A stretch of DNA of 64,000 nt from Aggregatilineales bacterium (GCA_030834905.1 JAUQWZ010000021.1:310001-374000); one strand, 5' to 3'; positions 51,637-61,599 are shown, counted from the first letter of the stretch. Numbers and translations: made by a program. The notes: generated by a model not told the origin, from the sequence alone.

Positions 51637-52398
51637 ATGACCAGTTTTTACGCGACCATTGCCCGCTATTACGACTCCGAGCATTACGACAAAGACGAAG
51701 ACTTTCCGCTGTACAGCGAACTGTCGGAAGAAACGGGCAGCCCGATCCTCGTCATTGGCAGCGGCACCGGGCGGCTGATGGTGCATCTGGCGGAGGAAGG
51801 ACATACGGTTCACGGCATCGAGATAGAACAGGCGATGCTCGACCGCGCCGAACAGAAGCGCGACCGCCAGCCGTCCCTCAAAGACCGGCTGGTGTTTCAT
51901 CACGGCGACGCGCTTAAGCTGAAGCTCGATACGCAGTTCTCGCTGGTGATCATTCCCTACAACACGCTGATGCACTTCCTGTCGCTGGATGACCAGCGGG
52001 CGCTGCTCAAACGTGCCCGCGCCGCTGTTAAGCCCGGCGGGCTGCTGGTGATCGACCTACCCAACGCGGGCGAAGCCTTTGCCTCGCAGGACACCGAAGC
52101 CGTCATTCTGGAGCGCACCTTTCTGGAGCGCGACACCGGGCATCTGGTGATGCAGCATTCGGTCAGCCGTCTGGATCGCGCCGAGCAGGTGATGTACGTC
52201 AACTGGATTTACGACGAAGTGAGGGCGGATCGCGTCGTCGAGCGCACGCTGGTGCCGGTGACGATTCACTACTTCTTCTTTAGTGAACTGCGGCTGCTGT
52301 TGGAAGCCAGCGGCTTTGAAGTGGACGCCGTTTACGGCGATTTCGACCAGTCGCCGTTTGAGGACGGCGCGCCGCGCATGATCGTAGTCGCGAAGTGA
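51637..52398 (+). CDS. Class I SAM-dependent methyltransferase
   Basis: The ATG at 51637 follows AGGA. The 253-residue protein has motif I LVIGSGTGRLMVHLAEEG, the acidic ribose-binding loop HGIEIEQAML, motif II region HHGDALKLKL and FSLVIIPYNTLMHFLS, and motif III KPGGLLVIDLPN. The sequence YATIARYYD at the N-terminus is typical of UbiE/small-molecule O- or N-methyltransferases. The substrate is unknown. It is apparently monocistronic and no cluster suggests a role. Confidence 0.9.
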   Translation: MTSFYATIARYYDSEHYDKDEDFPLYSELSEETGSPILVIGSGTGRLMVHLAEEGHTVHGIEIEQAMLDRAEQKRDRQPSLKDRLVFHHGDALKLKLDTQFSLVIIPYNTLMHFLSLDDQRALLKRARAAVKPGGLLVIDLPNAGEAFASQDTEAVILERTFLERDTGHLVMQHSVSRLDRAEQVMYVNWIYDEVRADRVVERTLVPVTIHYFFFSELRLLLEASGFEVDAVYGDFDQSPFEDGAPRMIVVAK

Positions 52399-52717
52399 CG
52401 CTCTACGGCGGAAAAATCCGCGTAGCTTCTGTCGCACGCTTGCGCTTACCTTCGCCTTGCGGCGTTAGCAGAGGCGCTACGTGATGCGACAAGGACTCGT
52501 CCAGTCCAGAAAGGGTTTCTCTCTTTGGGTCGGTTGATATTTACTGAGGCGACCTTTTCGCCTCACCGCCATATCAAATTTTAAAGAGCCGCATCCGGCA
52601 AACGCGGCGGCTTTCGCTCTTGCTCACGTTTTGCGCCGAATCGTATGAGGGTATTATCACCTGTGTTCTGCAACTATACAACTTCAAGACGGCTAAAGCC
52701 CTTTGGTAAAACACACC
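52399..52717. other. Intergenic stretch without recognised gene
   Basis: The stretch contains a GC-rich 52405-52495 part with scattered inverted matches (GTCGCA / TGCGAC) and a short hairpin GAGGCGA/TCGCCTC (52546-52564) without T-run. I see no convincing gene, promoter or repeat-family member. Confidence 0.5.
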
Positions 52718-53578
52718 ATGAACTGTAAACTCCTGCTTCTCCTGCTTCTCCTGCTCCTCGCCGCCGCCCTCGCCCTCGCCGCCTGTGATACGCCGCCCGC
52801 GCAGATTACGCCGAGTTATGAGCTGTCCGGTCCGACGCTGGAGCCGAGCCTGGAAGTGTTCCCGGAAGTGCCGACCAACGAGCCAACCCAGCATCTGTTT
52901 CTGGGGCAGAATAACCCGACCGCCGCTGCTATGCCCAGCGGTGGAGAAATGCCGCCGCTGGTGGTGGGCACCACCGATATCAGCAGTTCGCGCCAGCCGA
53001 TCCAGCTTACGGCGGGCGACGGCACACAGTTGGATGGCGACCTGTATATGGCGTCCGGCGAAGCGCCCGCGCCTGCCGTCCTGATGATTTCGCCCGACCG
53101 AACGGCATGGATTGACCTGCCGCTGCGCCTGCAAAATGCCGGGTTTACCGTCATGGCGATGGATCTGCGCCCCAACGCGGCTGTGGGCGACGTGGATTTG
53201 ATGCTGCGCGCGCTGACGCAGATGGAACTGGTCGATGCGGGACACATTGGCATTGTCGGCGCGGAAGCCGGGGCGGATCTGTCGATGGTCGCCTGCGCGC
53301 AGGGGTCGCCCTGTGACGCGCTGGCGATGCTGAGTCCGGCTGACGAAGCGCTGGTGACAGGGGCGATCTTGCAGTACAACCCGCGCCCGCTGTTTTTGAG
53401 CGCGGGTCAGGATGACGCCGCCTTTGGCATCACCGAACTGCTGCGAGCGTCCGCGCGCGGCGATGTGACTTACGAGACGATTCCCGGCGCGGGACGCGGC
53501 GCGGCGCTGCTGCCAGCCAGCCCCGCCCTCGGCGATCAGATTATTGAGTGGTTAGAGACGCAGTTAGGCACAGCATAG
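52718..53578 (+). CDS. Hydrolase-like lipoprotein lacking catalytic residues
   Basis: The 286-residue protein starts with a signal peptide containing ten consecutive Leu residues and a lipobox LALAAC (Cys23). A Pro-rich linker leads to an alpha/beta-hydrolase fold: VLMISPDRTAWIDLPLRLQNAGFTVMAMDLR, LMLRALTQ and IGIVGAEAGADLSMVAC. The nucleophile elbow G-x-S-x-G reads GAEAG (Glu183 in place of Ser), and the His position PGAGHG reads PGAGRG. Both catalytic residues appear lost, so it is probably a binding or structural protein. No good ribosome site precedes the ATG. Confidence 0.78.
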   Translation: MNCKLLLLLLLLLLAAALALAACDTPPAQITPSYELSGPTLEPSLEVFPEVPTNEPTQHLFLGQNNPTAAAMPSGGEMPPLVVGTTDISSSRQPIQLTAGDGTQLDGDLYMASGEAPAPAVLMISPDRTAWIDLPLRLQNAGFTVMAMDLRPNAAVGDVDLMLRALTQMELVDAGHIGIVGAEAGADLSMVACAQGSPCDALAMLSPADEALVTGAILQYNPRPLFLSAGQDDAAFGITELLRASARGDVTYETIPGAGRGAALLPASPALGDQIIEWLETQLGTA

Positions 53579-53642
53579 TGTATACCCTGCGCCATTCCGC
53601 AGGCGCTCTCGGCGGAACAGATCGAGGGCTGACAGGCAAAAC

Positions 53643-53667
53643 GGGCGAAGCATCGCTTCGCCCCTAC
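53643..53667. repeat. GTAGGG-family palindrome, GGGCGAAGC stem
   Basis: GGGCGAAGC (53643-53651) pairs with GCTTCGCCC (53655-53663), followed by CTAC. The left GTAG boundary is missing. It lies between convergent genes and has the third kind of stem. Confidence 0.7.
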
Positions 53668-53711
53668 TTCTTTTACTGTTCTTACTTTCTTTACTTTTTC
53701 TACTGCTCTTT

Positions 53712-54179
53712 TCACCAGCCATATTTGACGCCAATCCGGTTGATCTGGTTCATGTGGTTGTCGCAGTGGTCGGCGTAGCGGCGCGCGACTTCCTCAACCG
53801 TCACTTCGCCCCATTCGGGATGAATCCCGCTGCGCTGCCACTGTTCCTCGCTCAATGATTCCAGCAGCGCGCCGAAACGGACGTGCAGCCCGCGCAAAAT
53901 CGTCAGCGACGACTCCAGCGGCAGGCGGTAATCGGGCAGTTCCGCCCAGGCTGCCTGATCGTATACCGGCAGTTTGGGCGCGGCTGCTGTCAGCGGCAGC
54001 CGGAAGCGAAAATTGGCGCTCATGTGCGAGTCGGCAAGGTGATGGACGATCTGGCGCGTGCTCCATTCGCCTTCGGCTTCGCGCTGGTTTAGCTGCTCGT
54101 CAGTCAGCGGCGTGACGCGGGCTTCGAGTTCCGCCGGAAACTGGCGCAGCTTCTGGATATAGTCCTGCCGGGTTGCCAT
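53712..54179 (-). CDS. DinB/YfiT-family four-helix-bundle protein
   Basis: The ATG at 54179 follows CAGGAGA. The 155-residue protein has the YfiT-type metal triad pattern: WSTRQIVHHLADSHMSAN (His) and the late RRYADHCDNHMNQI (two His three residues apart). Members are metal-dependent bacillithiol- or other thiol-transferases, or uncharacterised hydrolases. The substrate is unknown. It is preceded on the same strand by homospermidine synthase, with a palindromic repeat between. Confidence 0.9.
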   Translation of the reverse strand: MATRQDYIQKLRQFPAELEARVTPLTDEQLNQREAEGEWSTRQIVHHLADSHMSANFRFRLPLTAAAPKLPVYDQAAWAELPDYRLPLESSLTILRGLHVRFGALLESLSEEQWQRSGIHPEWGEVTVEEVARRYADHCDNHMNQINRIGVKYGW

Positions 54180-54213
54180 GACGTTTGTCTCCTGATGAGT
54201 TGCGCAAAATGGC

Positions 54214-54241
54214 GCAGGGGCGCAATGCGCTGCGCCCCTGC
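54214..54241. repeat. GTAGGG-like palindrome with GCAGGG boundary
   Basis: GCAGGGGCGCA (54214-54224) pairs with TGCGCCCCTGC (54231-54241). The outer boundary carries the paired change T to C / A to G relative to GTAGGG/CCCTAC. It lies between the DinB-like and homospermidine synthase genes. Confidence 0.75.
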
Positions 54242-54274
54242 AACCACCACATTACACCACAATCAATCAGACCA

Positions 54275-55717
54275 TCAAGGAACCAGAAAGGTCTCAAACT
54301 GCCAGATGTCGGTATCGAACGGGCGCGGCAGACCAAAGCTGCCGAATGGATCGTAGCGGTTCTTCAGCGGCGTCCAGTCGGTCTGCACCGATGGGCAGTG
54401 TCCGAGATAGGGATTGGCAACCTCTAAAATTTCGCGGTGCGGCAGTTGATCCGGGATGCGCAGCCCCAAACGCGGATTGCGAATCATCCACGATACTGCC
54501 CCCAGGATGGCGGCGGCAACCTGAAGCGTGGTCGCGTTCTGCCCGTGTACCAACTGGCGCGTCTCGTGAATGTCCAACTGCGAGCCGACCCACCAGCCGT
54601 TGAGTTCGTGTCCCAGCAGCAGCACGCCCAACTCGTCTTTGCCGTCGATGATGTCGTCGCTCATGATGCGGATGCGCGGCTGCATATCGTAGGTCTTGCC
54701 GCGCAGCTCGTGCAGTGACGCCAGCGCCGCGTCGCTGGGTTGGTAGGCGTAATGCACCGTTGGGCGGTAAATGGGTTTCTCGTCTTCCCACACCGTCAGA
54801 TAGTTACTGAGGGTGAAGGCTTCGCCGTGACGAACCACCATGCCGACAATTTCGCCCATTGGCACCCACGACTGCACCCAGGTGTTCATGCCCATGCGGT
54901 TCAGACAAATCTGGTTGCAGGGTCCGTACTGGTGGAAAAACGTGCCCGGCGGCAGCGTTCGCTCGTGCGTCCCCCAGCCCATCTCCGCCGGGGCAATGCC
55001 TTCCTCATAGAAGCCCTCAACCGACCAGGTGTTCACAAATTCGTCTACCTGCTTCGGCTGGCTGCTGATTTGGGTATCGCGCTCGGAGATGTGGATCACC
55101 TTCACGCCGAGATTCATGGCGAGGCGGTTCCATGCCTGTTCAGCCAGCAGCGGTTCGAGCGCTCTGCCACGCGCTGGAGCGCGCCGCATGGTTTCACGGG
55201 CGATGTCTTCCAGCCCGATCTTCGCCCAGTGGCTGACCAGACCGGGGTTCGCGCCATGCTCAATGACCGCTGTCGGACCCGGCTCTGCCCACGATTCCGC
55301 CCGCTTGCGCAGCGCCAGATGGCGCACGTACAGCGTGCGCTCGGTGGGCGGCTTGTTCTCCATATCGGCGTAGGGGTCCCACAGTTCCACCGAGGTATTG
55401 ATATAGAGCACGTTGTGATCGTGACACCACTGGATAATCTCGCCGGTGTCGATATTCCAGGCAGCGTCAATCAGCAGATCGCCCGAACCAAGATAATTTT
55501 CGAGGGTTGATGCCAGATTTTCGGGGGTGATGCGGTGCAGCACGAACTGCGCGCCCTCCGCCAGCGTCTCGGGAATGGTGTGACGCTGGTCTGCAAAGTC
55601 CATCACCGTGAGTTTGGAGAAGTCCATCTCAAGGTGGCGGAGCAGGAGAGGTTGTAAACATTGAGAGACTGATCCACAGCCGAGCACAAGAACACGCCCA
55701 CCAAACGGAATCTTCAT
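54275..55717 (-). CDS. hss: Homospermidine synthase
   Basis: The 480-residue protein matches bacterial homospermidine synthase in length (about 475) and in key segments: the NAD-binding RVLVLGCGSVSQCLQPLLLRHL, LLIDAAWNIDTGEIIQWCHDHNVLYINTSVELWDPY, IEHGANPGLVSHWAK and GPCNQICLNRMGMNTWVQSWVPMGEIVGMVVRHGE. It makes sym-homospermidine from two putrescines (or putrescine and spermidine) with NAD. It belongs to the saccharopine-dehydrogenase-like superfamily. It probably supplies the main long-chain polyamine of this organism. Confidence 0.92.
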   Translation of the reverse strand: MKIPFGGRVLVLGCGSVSQCLQPLLLRHLEMDFSKLTVMDFADQRHTIPETLAEGAQFVLHRITPENLASTLENYLGSGDLLIDAAWNIDTGEIIQWCHDHNVLYINTSVELWDPYADMENKPPTERTLYVRHLALRKRAESWAEPGPTAVIEHGANPGLVSHWAKIGLEDIARETMRRAPARGRALEPLLAEQAWNRLAMNLGVKVIHISERDTQISSQPKQVDEFVNTWSVEGFYEEGIAPAEMGWGTHERTLPPGTFFHQYGPCNQICLNRMGMNTWVQSWVPMGEIVGMVVRHGEAFTLSNYLTVWEDEKPIYRPTVHYAYQPSDAALASLHELRGKTYDMQPRIRIMSDDIIDGKDELGVLLLGHELNGWWVGSQLDIHETRQLVHGQNATTLQVAAAILGAVSWMIRNPRLGLRIPDQLPHREILEVANPYLGHCPSVQTDWTPLKNRYDPFGSFGLPRPFDTDIWQFETFLVP

Positions 55718-55829
55718 GTCGGATATGTTGTCCTTTGCAAATATTATGAAAGCCTAACGATGAGGATGTCACATTATAGAAAAAATGGTGGCGATTGCAA
55801 TGGACACTGCGGCATAAACGCCAGTCCTC

Positions 55830-57803
55830 TTATCCGTCGATCAGATACAGATCGACGTTCGTCCAATTGAGAGGGCGAGTCGTCTGGGCGCTGTAAGGCT
55901 GCCGGGAGATAAAGTCCGCGAAAACATTCGCCTGATCGGCAAGCACAATCCATATTCGCCCCGGCTGCTGCCGTAGATTGTCAATCACAGCCCCATACTC
56001 GGCTGGACGATTGCCTGAATAGAAAATTCGGCTTCCCACTTCCTCTGAGTGATGTCTGCTGTAGTAGTAGTTGAACATGGAGTCGGCAAAACTGACCACA
56101 ACGATGCGGTCGCTGTCCTGTAGGTTCTCTACGATATGGCTTACGGCAGGCTGAACGTCGTCAAAGCCGGGTGCCGCGTAATAGCGCTGTACGTTATCCA
56201 GGCTGGTGACCACCACGCCCAGCATGAGCACCACCGCGAGAACGCGAATCACCCGCCGACTGGACAGGCTTAGAAGGAAGTCGAGCGCCGCCGCTGCGAA
56301 CAGATAGACGAACACGGTGAGATATATCGCCTGACGGTAGCCAGCATACGGATATAACTGGAGCAGCGCGGCGATAATGGCGAGGCAGAACGGCAGCAGA
56401 AACAGCGCCCGAACGCGCGGCGTTATGCCGCGTTCAAACAGCACCACCAGCAGCCCTAAGCCAGCAAGGGCGACAAACCAACCGGTGTCCCACCGCTGCC
56501 CGAAAACCGACTCCCCAAAAGCGAAGCGAAAGATGCCGAGGGTGTTGTTGAAGACCATCGGCACGAGCGAATTGGGGATTTGATTCCAGTAGCCGAGGGC
56601 AACGTAGCTGTCGCTGCCAAAGCGCGGCAGATGCTGGCGTAAGGAGATGAAATACACCACGCCCACCGCCAGCAGCAGCATGACCTGCAGGACTGCGACT
56701 GACGTCAGGTACTGCCGCCATCTTTTCTGAATCAGGAATTCAGACACCAGCAGCAGATTGAGCGCCAGAATCAGGAAGGGAAGCCCGTACTGCATGAGCA
56801 CGCCGGTCACCCAGCAGGCAGCCAGAATGATCAGGTTGCGGCGCGTGGGAGCGCGGCGAAAGCGCCAGTAGACGAAGATCGCCAGCGCCGCCAGCAGCAT
56901 CGTCAGCGAATACTCGCGCGCATACTGGGCGAAATATACCTGACCCAGTGAAACGGTCACGATCAGCGCGCAGCCATAGGCGGCGGCGCGAGAGAAGAAC
57001 TGGCGGGCGAGCAGATACATCATCGGGATGACGGCGATGCTGGCGAGAGCTGAGAGCGCCCGCAGCAGCAGTTCCGAATCGCCAGTGAGCAGCACCAGAT
57101 TGACCATCAGCGGATACAGCGGCGGCGAGCTGTTCCACAGCGCGTTCTGATGAATGACGTCGGTAATCGAACCGCTGGCGATCAGGTGCAGCACCGCTTC
57201 GTCCTGCACCAGCGAGCGATGGGCAAGATCGTGAAACCGCAGCGCTGCGCCGAACAGGGTCAGTAAGCTAATCGTGATCAGCGGCTTGTTCAGCAGCCTC
57301 TGACCGGCGCTGACTGCCGCTGTCAGCCCGTGTCGAAGCGCCAGCCAGCCGCGTTGAAGCTGGTCGGCGATCCGGTTCAGCGGCGCGAATACGTTCAGGC
57401 GAACGACAACGCCAAGCGACAGGATGATTACGGCGAGTAAAATATAGGTCACCAGATTGAGGGCGATGATGCGTACCGGCAGCGTATAACTGACGGTGGT
57501 GTCGTTCAGGGTGATAATTCTGAGCGTGGGCGCGCCCGCCGCCGGACAGACGATCTCATCGCCTGCGCCGATAACGCCCTCTCCATTCAGGTAGACTTCG
57601 CGGATGCCTTCGACCTGCCAGCGGGCGGTGACGCACTCTCCGGGGAAAAACACCTGATCGCGGCTGACCTGAAACCACACCTGCGCGCCGTTTTCGTCCG
57701 CCCGAATTTCGGCGGGCGCGGCGCTGAAGCTGGACATGCCGAGCGCGACGACTGCCAGGGCGGCGGTTGCCAGCAGCAGCGCGGCTGCCAATCGTTTCAT
57801 CAC
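55830..57803 (-). CDS. GT39/ArnT-like membrane glycosyltransferase
   Basis: The 657-residue protein has a signal-anchor, an extracellular beta domain (about 25-110: GAQVWFQVSRDQVFFPGECVTARWQVEG), a membrane helix, and then about ten helices of the PMT/ArnT fold. The first loop after the first main helix contains LAHRSLVQDEAVLHLIASG with the acidic pair (Asp-Glu) that serves as catalytic base and metal ligand in GT-C enzymes, and QVYFAQYAREYSLTMLLAALAIF follows. It probably transfers a sugar from a polyprenyl-phosphate donor to a surface acceptor. The stop is close to the amidohydrolase upstream on the same strand. Confidence 0.85.
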   Translation of the reverse strand: MMKRLAAALLLATAALAVVALGMSSFSAAPAEIRADENGAQVWFQVSRDQVFFPGECVTARWQVEGIREVYLNGEGVIGAGDEIVCPAAGAPTLRIITLNDTTVSYTLPVRIIALNLVTYILLAVIILSLGVVVRLNVFAPLNRIADQLQRGWLALRHGLTAAVSAGQRLLNKPLITISLLTLFGAALRFHDLAHRSLVQDEAVLHLIASGSITDVIHQNALWNSSPPLYPLMVNLVLLTGDSELLLRALSALASIAVIPMMYLLARQFFSRAAAYGCALIVTVSLGQVYFAQYAREYSLTMLLAALAIFVYWRFRRAPTRRNLIILAACWVTGVLMQYGLPFLILALNLLLVSEFLIQKRWRQYLTSVAVLQVMLLLAVGVVYFISLRQHLPRFGSDSYVALGYWNQIPNSLVPMVFNNTLGIFRFAFGESVFGQRWDTGWFVALAGLGLLVVLFERGITPRVRALFLLPFCLAIIAALLQLYPYAGYRQAIYLTVFVYLFAAAALDFLLSLSSRRVIRVLAVVLMLGVVVTSLDNVQRYYAAPGFDDVQPAVSHIVENLQDSDRIVVVSFADSMFNYYYSRHHSEEVGSRIFYSGNRPAEYGAVIDNLRQQPGRIWIVLADQANVFADFISRQPYSAQTTRPLNWTNVDLYLIDG

Positions 57804-57831
57804 TTTCGTTCCAGTCGTCGATGAAGCATCG

Positions 57832-59415
57832 TTAGCCGTACACCAGTTCCCCGCCGACGTAGGTTTGCTCCACCTGAATATTAAGCAGATCGTCCGGCGG
57901 GGTGGTGAGGGGATCGCCGCTTAGCACCACCAGATCCGCCCACTTGCCCGGTCTGATGCTGCCCCGGTTGTCCTGGTCGCCGCTGGCGATTGCCCCGCCC
58001 ATGGTATAGGCGTACAGCGCTTCATAAGGCGTGATCGCCTGTTCGGGTGCTATCGGGTCGCCGCTGCCATCCCTGCGATCCAGCGCCGCTTTAAAACCCA
58101 GCAGCGGGTTATCGTCCGGCACCACCGGCGCGTCGGAACTGAGCGCGACGGTCAGCCCCGCGTCAAGCAGGCTTCGTATCGGGTAGCAGCGCGGGAAGTA
58201 ATCATCGGGCAGATAGCGGCGAAAGGTCGTCCCCAGCGCGGGCAGAAACACCGTCTGCGGGACGGCGATCACATTCATCGCGGCGCAGCGTGCCAGATGC
58301 CCGGCGCTGGGCAGCCCCAGATGCTCGATTCGGTATCGGGGACCCGGCTTGCGGCGGTACAGTTCCTCGTAGATGCCAATGACCTGATCCAGCGCCGCGT
58401 CGCCAATGGCGTGGGTGGCGATGCGAAAGCCCGCGTCGTGCGCTTCCCACATCAGGTCGAGCAGTTCCTCTGTCTCGAAGCGCAGCACGCCCTGAGTTCC
58501 GGTGACTTTGTAGGGCTGGCTGATGGCGGCAGTCGCCCCGCTTAAGCCGCCGTCGGCGAAAAACTTCACGCCATCAATCCGCAGCGTATCGCTGACGTAG
58601 CGTTCCGGCAGCGGCAGCGTCTCGGTTCCGCCATCCGGTCGGCGGATGGGCAGCCCGTGTACCCGCACCGCCAGATCGCCGTCTGCCTCAAGCTGGCGGT
58701 AGACGCGCAGGTGAGCAGGCGTCAGCAGCGGGTCGGTGGCGCTGGTAATGCCCAGCCGAAGCTGGTGATAATTGGCTTCGCGGATGGCGCGTCCCATCGT
58801 CTGGTCGTCGGGTTCGGTGATGAAACCCGCCAGCAGCCCCATTGCCGTTTCCTGAAGCAGTCCAGTGGGTTCGCCGCGCTCGTCGCGCACAATGCGTCCG
58901 CCGGGTGGATCGGGCGTTTCCGCAGTGATATTTGCCAGCTTCAGCGCCAGGCTGTTGCAAACGATCATGTGCCCGCAGGTGCGCGTCAGCGCAATCGGGT
59001 GACTGGCGCTTGCTGCGTCCAGATCATGGCGCGTGAGGTGGCGACCTTCAGGCAGTTCCACTTCGTTGTAGCCGCGCCCCGTCAGCCAGGTTCCCGGCTG
59101 CGCCCCCGCCGCTTTTTCGCGGAAGCGGGCGACAATCGAAGCGATATCGGGCGCGGCGGCTTTGCGGGCGTCCACCTGCACCGTCAGCAGCAGACCGAGC
59201 TTCCAGATGTGGACGTGAGCATCGTTAAAGCCGGGAATCAGCGTGCGCCCGGCGAGATCGATCCGTTTTATCTGGCGGGCGGATTCTACCGTTGGCAGCG
59301 CGTCCATGTCGCCAATCCAGGCGATCCGTCCATCTGTGCCCACGAGGACGACGCCGGGTGATGGATGCCGCGCATCCATGCTGTGGATGATGCCGTTGAA
59401 AAAAAGTGTCAGCAT
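57832..59415 (-). CDS. YtcJ-like amidohydrolase
   Basis: The 527-residue protein belongs to the amidohydrolase-3 group: the N-terminal beta-sandwich ([25 protein letters not shown]), the HxH metal site in [25 protein letters not shown], the later metal-binding [25 protein letters not shown] and [16 protein letters not shown], then the closing [18 protein letters not shown]. Family members hydrolyse diverse amides and often have no known substrate. It has no signal peptide and is 28 bp upstream of the glycosyltransferase. Confidence 0.9.
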   Translation of the reverse strand: MLTLFFNGIIHSMDARHPSPGVVLVGTDGRIAWIGDMDALPTVESARQIKRIDLAGRTLIPGFNDAHVHIWKLGLLLTVQVDARKAAAPDIASIVARFREKAAGAQPGTWLTGRGYNEVELPEGRHLTRHDLDAASASHPIALTRTCGHMIVCNSLALKLANITAETPDPPGGRIVRDERGEPTGLLQETAMGLLAGFITEPDDQTMGRAIREANYHQLRLGITSATDPLLTPAHLRVYRQLEADGDLAVRVHGLPIRRPDGGTETLPLPERYVSDTLRIDGVKFFADGGLSGATAAISQPYKVTGTQGVLRFETEELLDLMWEAHDAGFRIATHAIGDAALDQVIGIYEELYRRKPGPRYRIEHLGLPSAGHLARCAAMNVIAVPQTVFLPALGTTFRRYLPDDYFPRCYPIRSLLDAGLTVALSSDAPVVPDDNPLLGFKAALDRRDGSGDPIAPEQAITPYEALYAYTMGGAIASGDQDNRGSIRPGKWADLVVLSGDPLTTPPDDLLNIQVEQTYVGGELVYG

Positions 59416-59489
59416 AATGAAATCATCTGCGTTGGTTGGGGACAGGGGTGGCTATCGAAAAGCGCCCCTGTCGTACCCTGTAAAGCGCC

Positions 59490-61442
59490 TTACGCTGCTC
59501 CCTGCACTGTCACAGTGATGCTGGCGCTGTTGTCACTGGGATCATAATCGGGCTGATCGGACGCGGTGATCGACACAGTGTGGCTGATATCACCAGATTC
59601 ATAGTACGGCACCTCAGCGTTTACGGCAATGGTGGCGCTGTCGCCGGATGCCAGAAAAGGCAGCGTCCAGATATCGGTACTGCTATCGTATGTTCCAACA
59701 GCCGGAGAAGGACTTTCCGAGTACCAGAATTGATCTGGCAGGAGATTGCTCACCTGCACGTTGGTCGCGTCCAGCGTGCCATAACTATAGTTAACAAGCG
59801 TTATATCATACGTGACAATGCCCTCTGCGTTCACGGGATTTGGCGCGGCGTAGATCGACAGCCCCAGATCCGCCTGTGGGTCGAATGCCTCGGTCACTTC
59901 AGGCGTAAAGTTAGGCGTGACTTCCGGTGTAAAGTCGGGTGTGACTTCCGGCGTGACGATCTGAGTCGGCGGCACAGGCGTTGGCAGCACGCCAGTAGGT
60001 GGTACTGCCGTCGCTGGAACGTCTGCCGGTGGGACATTGGTCGGCGGTACAGCCGTTGGCGTCAGAGTGGGTGTTGGTGGCAGCGGCGGCTGCGAGGCGT
60101 TCGGCACGCGCAGCCGCGCCCCGGAGAAGACCAGGTTCGGGTTTTGAATGCAGTTAGCGCTCGCCATTGTCCCGGTGCTGACTTCGTACCAGGCGGCGAT
60201 TCTCGACAGCGTATCGCCCTGGCGCACGACGTAGGTGTTCACCCAGTCCGCCCGAGGCTGGCAGGTGTCGCCCTCAAGATAGCCGCTCAGGTCAATCGGG
60301 TAGTTGAGCGTGAGGTTGTGCAGCAGCGCGAACTGGTTCCATTCTTCGGGGGTCAACGGCGTCGGCGGCGCGAAGCCGCAGTCCGCCAGAATTACGCTGT
60401 CATTCACCAGTCCATCGGTGCCGAGGTTTTCGGGTGTCGTGAGGCACGCGACGGTGCTGTAACCCGCCGGAACGTGAATCGGGTTGTCTGAGTCGGGGTT
60501 AATTATCGCTTCGCCGTCGAGGACGATGAGCAGGAACAGGCTGCCTACGTTGGATGTCAGCCCGTACAGTTCGCGCAGGCGCTGCTGTTCGGCTTCGTCA
60601 ACTGGCAGCGTCTGTATCAGGATGGTCGAGCCGAGGCGAATGTCAGCACCGTTGGCGTTGATATCAATAGACAGATTTTCCGGACCCTGAATGACGACCG
60701 CATCCGGAGCCTGACTGCACTCGGTGTTGAAGCTGGTGCGGAAGTAGAACGCCTGCATCGGCGTGTAGCTGCGCGGCGTATACACCGGCAAACCAATGAG
60801 GTCATCGCCCGCCGTCACGTCTTCGAAGGCTACCCAACCGGCGAGGTCGTCGTATGCCGTTCGCAGCCACAGCCCATCTTCGCTGAGCGCATCGGTCAGC
60901 AGCGCCGCGCCCGCCGGAATCTCGCTGACGATTTCGGCGTCCGCGCCCGGCTGCTGGTAGAGGCTGGTCGCGGCGAGCGTTTCCACCGCCAGCGGTTCGC
61001 CGGGCACAAAGGTATTTTCGGGATCAACGGCGCTTTCCATTTCGGCGTCGCCGATGAGCAGGAAGACCGCGTTCTGACCGGGCAGCGCACCGGGGATATT
61101 CGCCTGCGCGTTGATGACGGCGACACCCCACTCGTTCGCCGCCGCGTTCAGCGGAAAGGTGCGAATGGATTGCAGCGCGTTAATCAGCACCTGATCGGCG
61201 GGGATACTGAAAGATGGCTCGACCGCCGGATCGGTGAAAGTGGCATTGACGCGGTACGTGCCGTAACAGGCGCTGTTGCGCCCTAGCCCGTCGCAGTTTG
61301 TCCCCAACGCCTCGATGGCGGTCTGAACGAAGGATGAACACGTCCCTGTGTCCCCCGGCTGCGCGTGGCTGATCTGCCGTGAAAGTCCCACAGTGAGTAA
61401 GAAAAGTACACCTGCAATGAACACGCTGCGCCGATTGAGCAT
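59490..61442 (-). CDS. Secreted LysM / SH3-like / DUF11 protein
   Basis: The 650-residue protein has a signal peptide (GVLFLLTVGLSRQISHAQ), an N-terminal conserved region seen in many Chloroflexota surface proteins (CSSFVQTAIEALGTNCDGLGRNSACYG), a bacterial SH3-like domain (about 155-210: SLYQQPGADAEIVSEIPAG to LAGWVAFEDV), one LysM (about 408-452: YVVRQGDTLSRIAAWYEVS), a long Pro/Thr linker with repeated PEVTPDFT units and a DUF11-type domain (about 530-650). LysM suggests binding to peptidoglycan and DUF11 surface display. It has no catalytic domain. Confidence 0.88.
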   Translation of the reverse strand: MLNRRSVFIAGVLFLLTVGLSRQISHAQPGDTGTCSSFVQTAIEALGTNCDGLGRNSACYGTYRVNATFTDPAVEPSFSIPADQVLINALQSIRTFPLNAAANEWGVAVINAQANIPGALPGQNAVFLLIGDAEMESAVDPENTFVPGEPLAVETLAATSLYQQPGADAEIVSEIPAGAALLTDALSEDGLWLRTAYDDLAGWVAFEDVTAGDDLIGLPVYTPRSYTPMQAFYFRTSFNTECSQAPDAVVIQGPENLSIDINANGADIRLGSTILIQTLPVDEAEQQRLRELYGLTSNVGSLFLLIVLDGEAIINPDSDNPIHVPAGYSTVACLTTPENLGTDGLVNDSVILADCGFAPPTPLTPEEWNQFALLHNLTLNYPIDLSGYLEGDTCQPRADWVNTYVVRQGDTLSRIAAWYEVSTGTMASANCIQNPNLVFSGARLRVPNASQPPLPPTPTLTPTAVPPTNVPPADVPATAVPPTGVLPTPVPPTQIVTPEVTPDFTPEVTPNFTPEVTEAFDPQADLGLSIYAAPNPVNAEGIVTYDITLVNYSYGTLDATNVQVSNLLPDQFWYSESPSPAVGTYDSSTDIWTLPFLASGDSATIAVNAEVPYYESGDISHTVSITASDQPDYDPSDNSASITVTVQGAA

Positions 61443-61535
61443 CTGTAGCCTTCCTTACATGCGCTAAGCTGACCACGACCTGTTAATACAATATTATAGG
61501 GTGAACGCCCATTATGTGCCAAACCCCCGCCTGAT

Positions 61536-61599
61536 CTGGAAGTGGGGAAAATCGCGGTCATGTAGGGCGACTCACGAGTCGCCCCTACGGAATATGTCC
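61536..61599. repeat. GTAGGG-family palindrome with conserved flanks
   Basis: The hairpin GTAGGGCGACTC/GAGTCGCCCCTAC (61562-61587) is flanked by AGTGGGGAAAATCGCGGTCA on the left and GGAATATGT on the right. The flanks match 38286-38348 (inverted), whose stem is GGCGCAGC. The left flank also matches 28255-28274. Confidence 0.85.
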
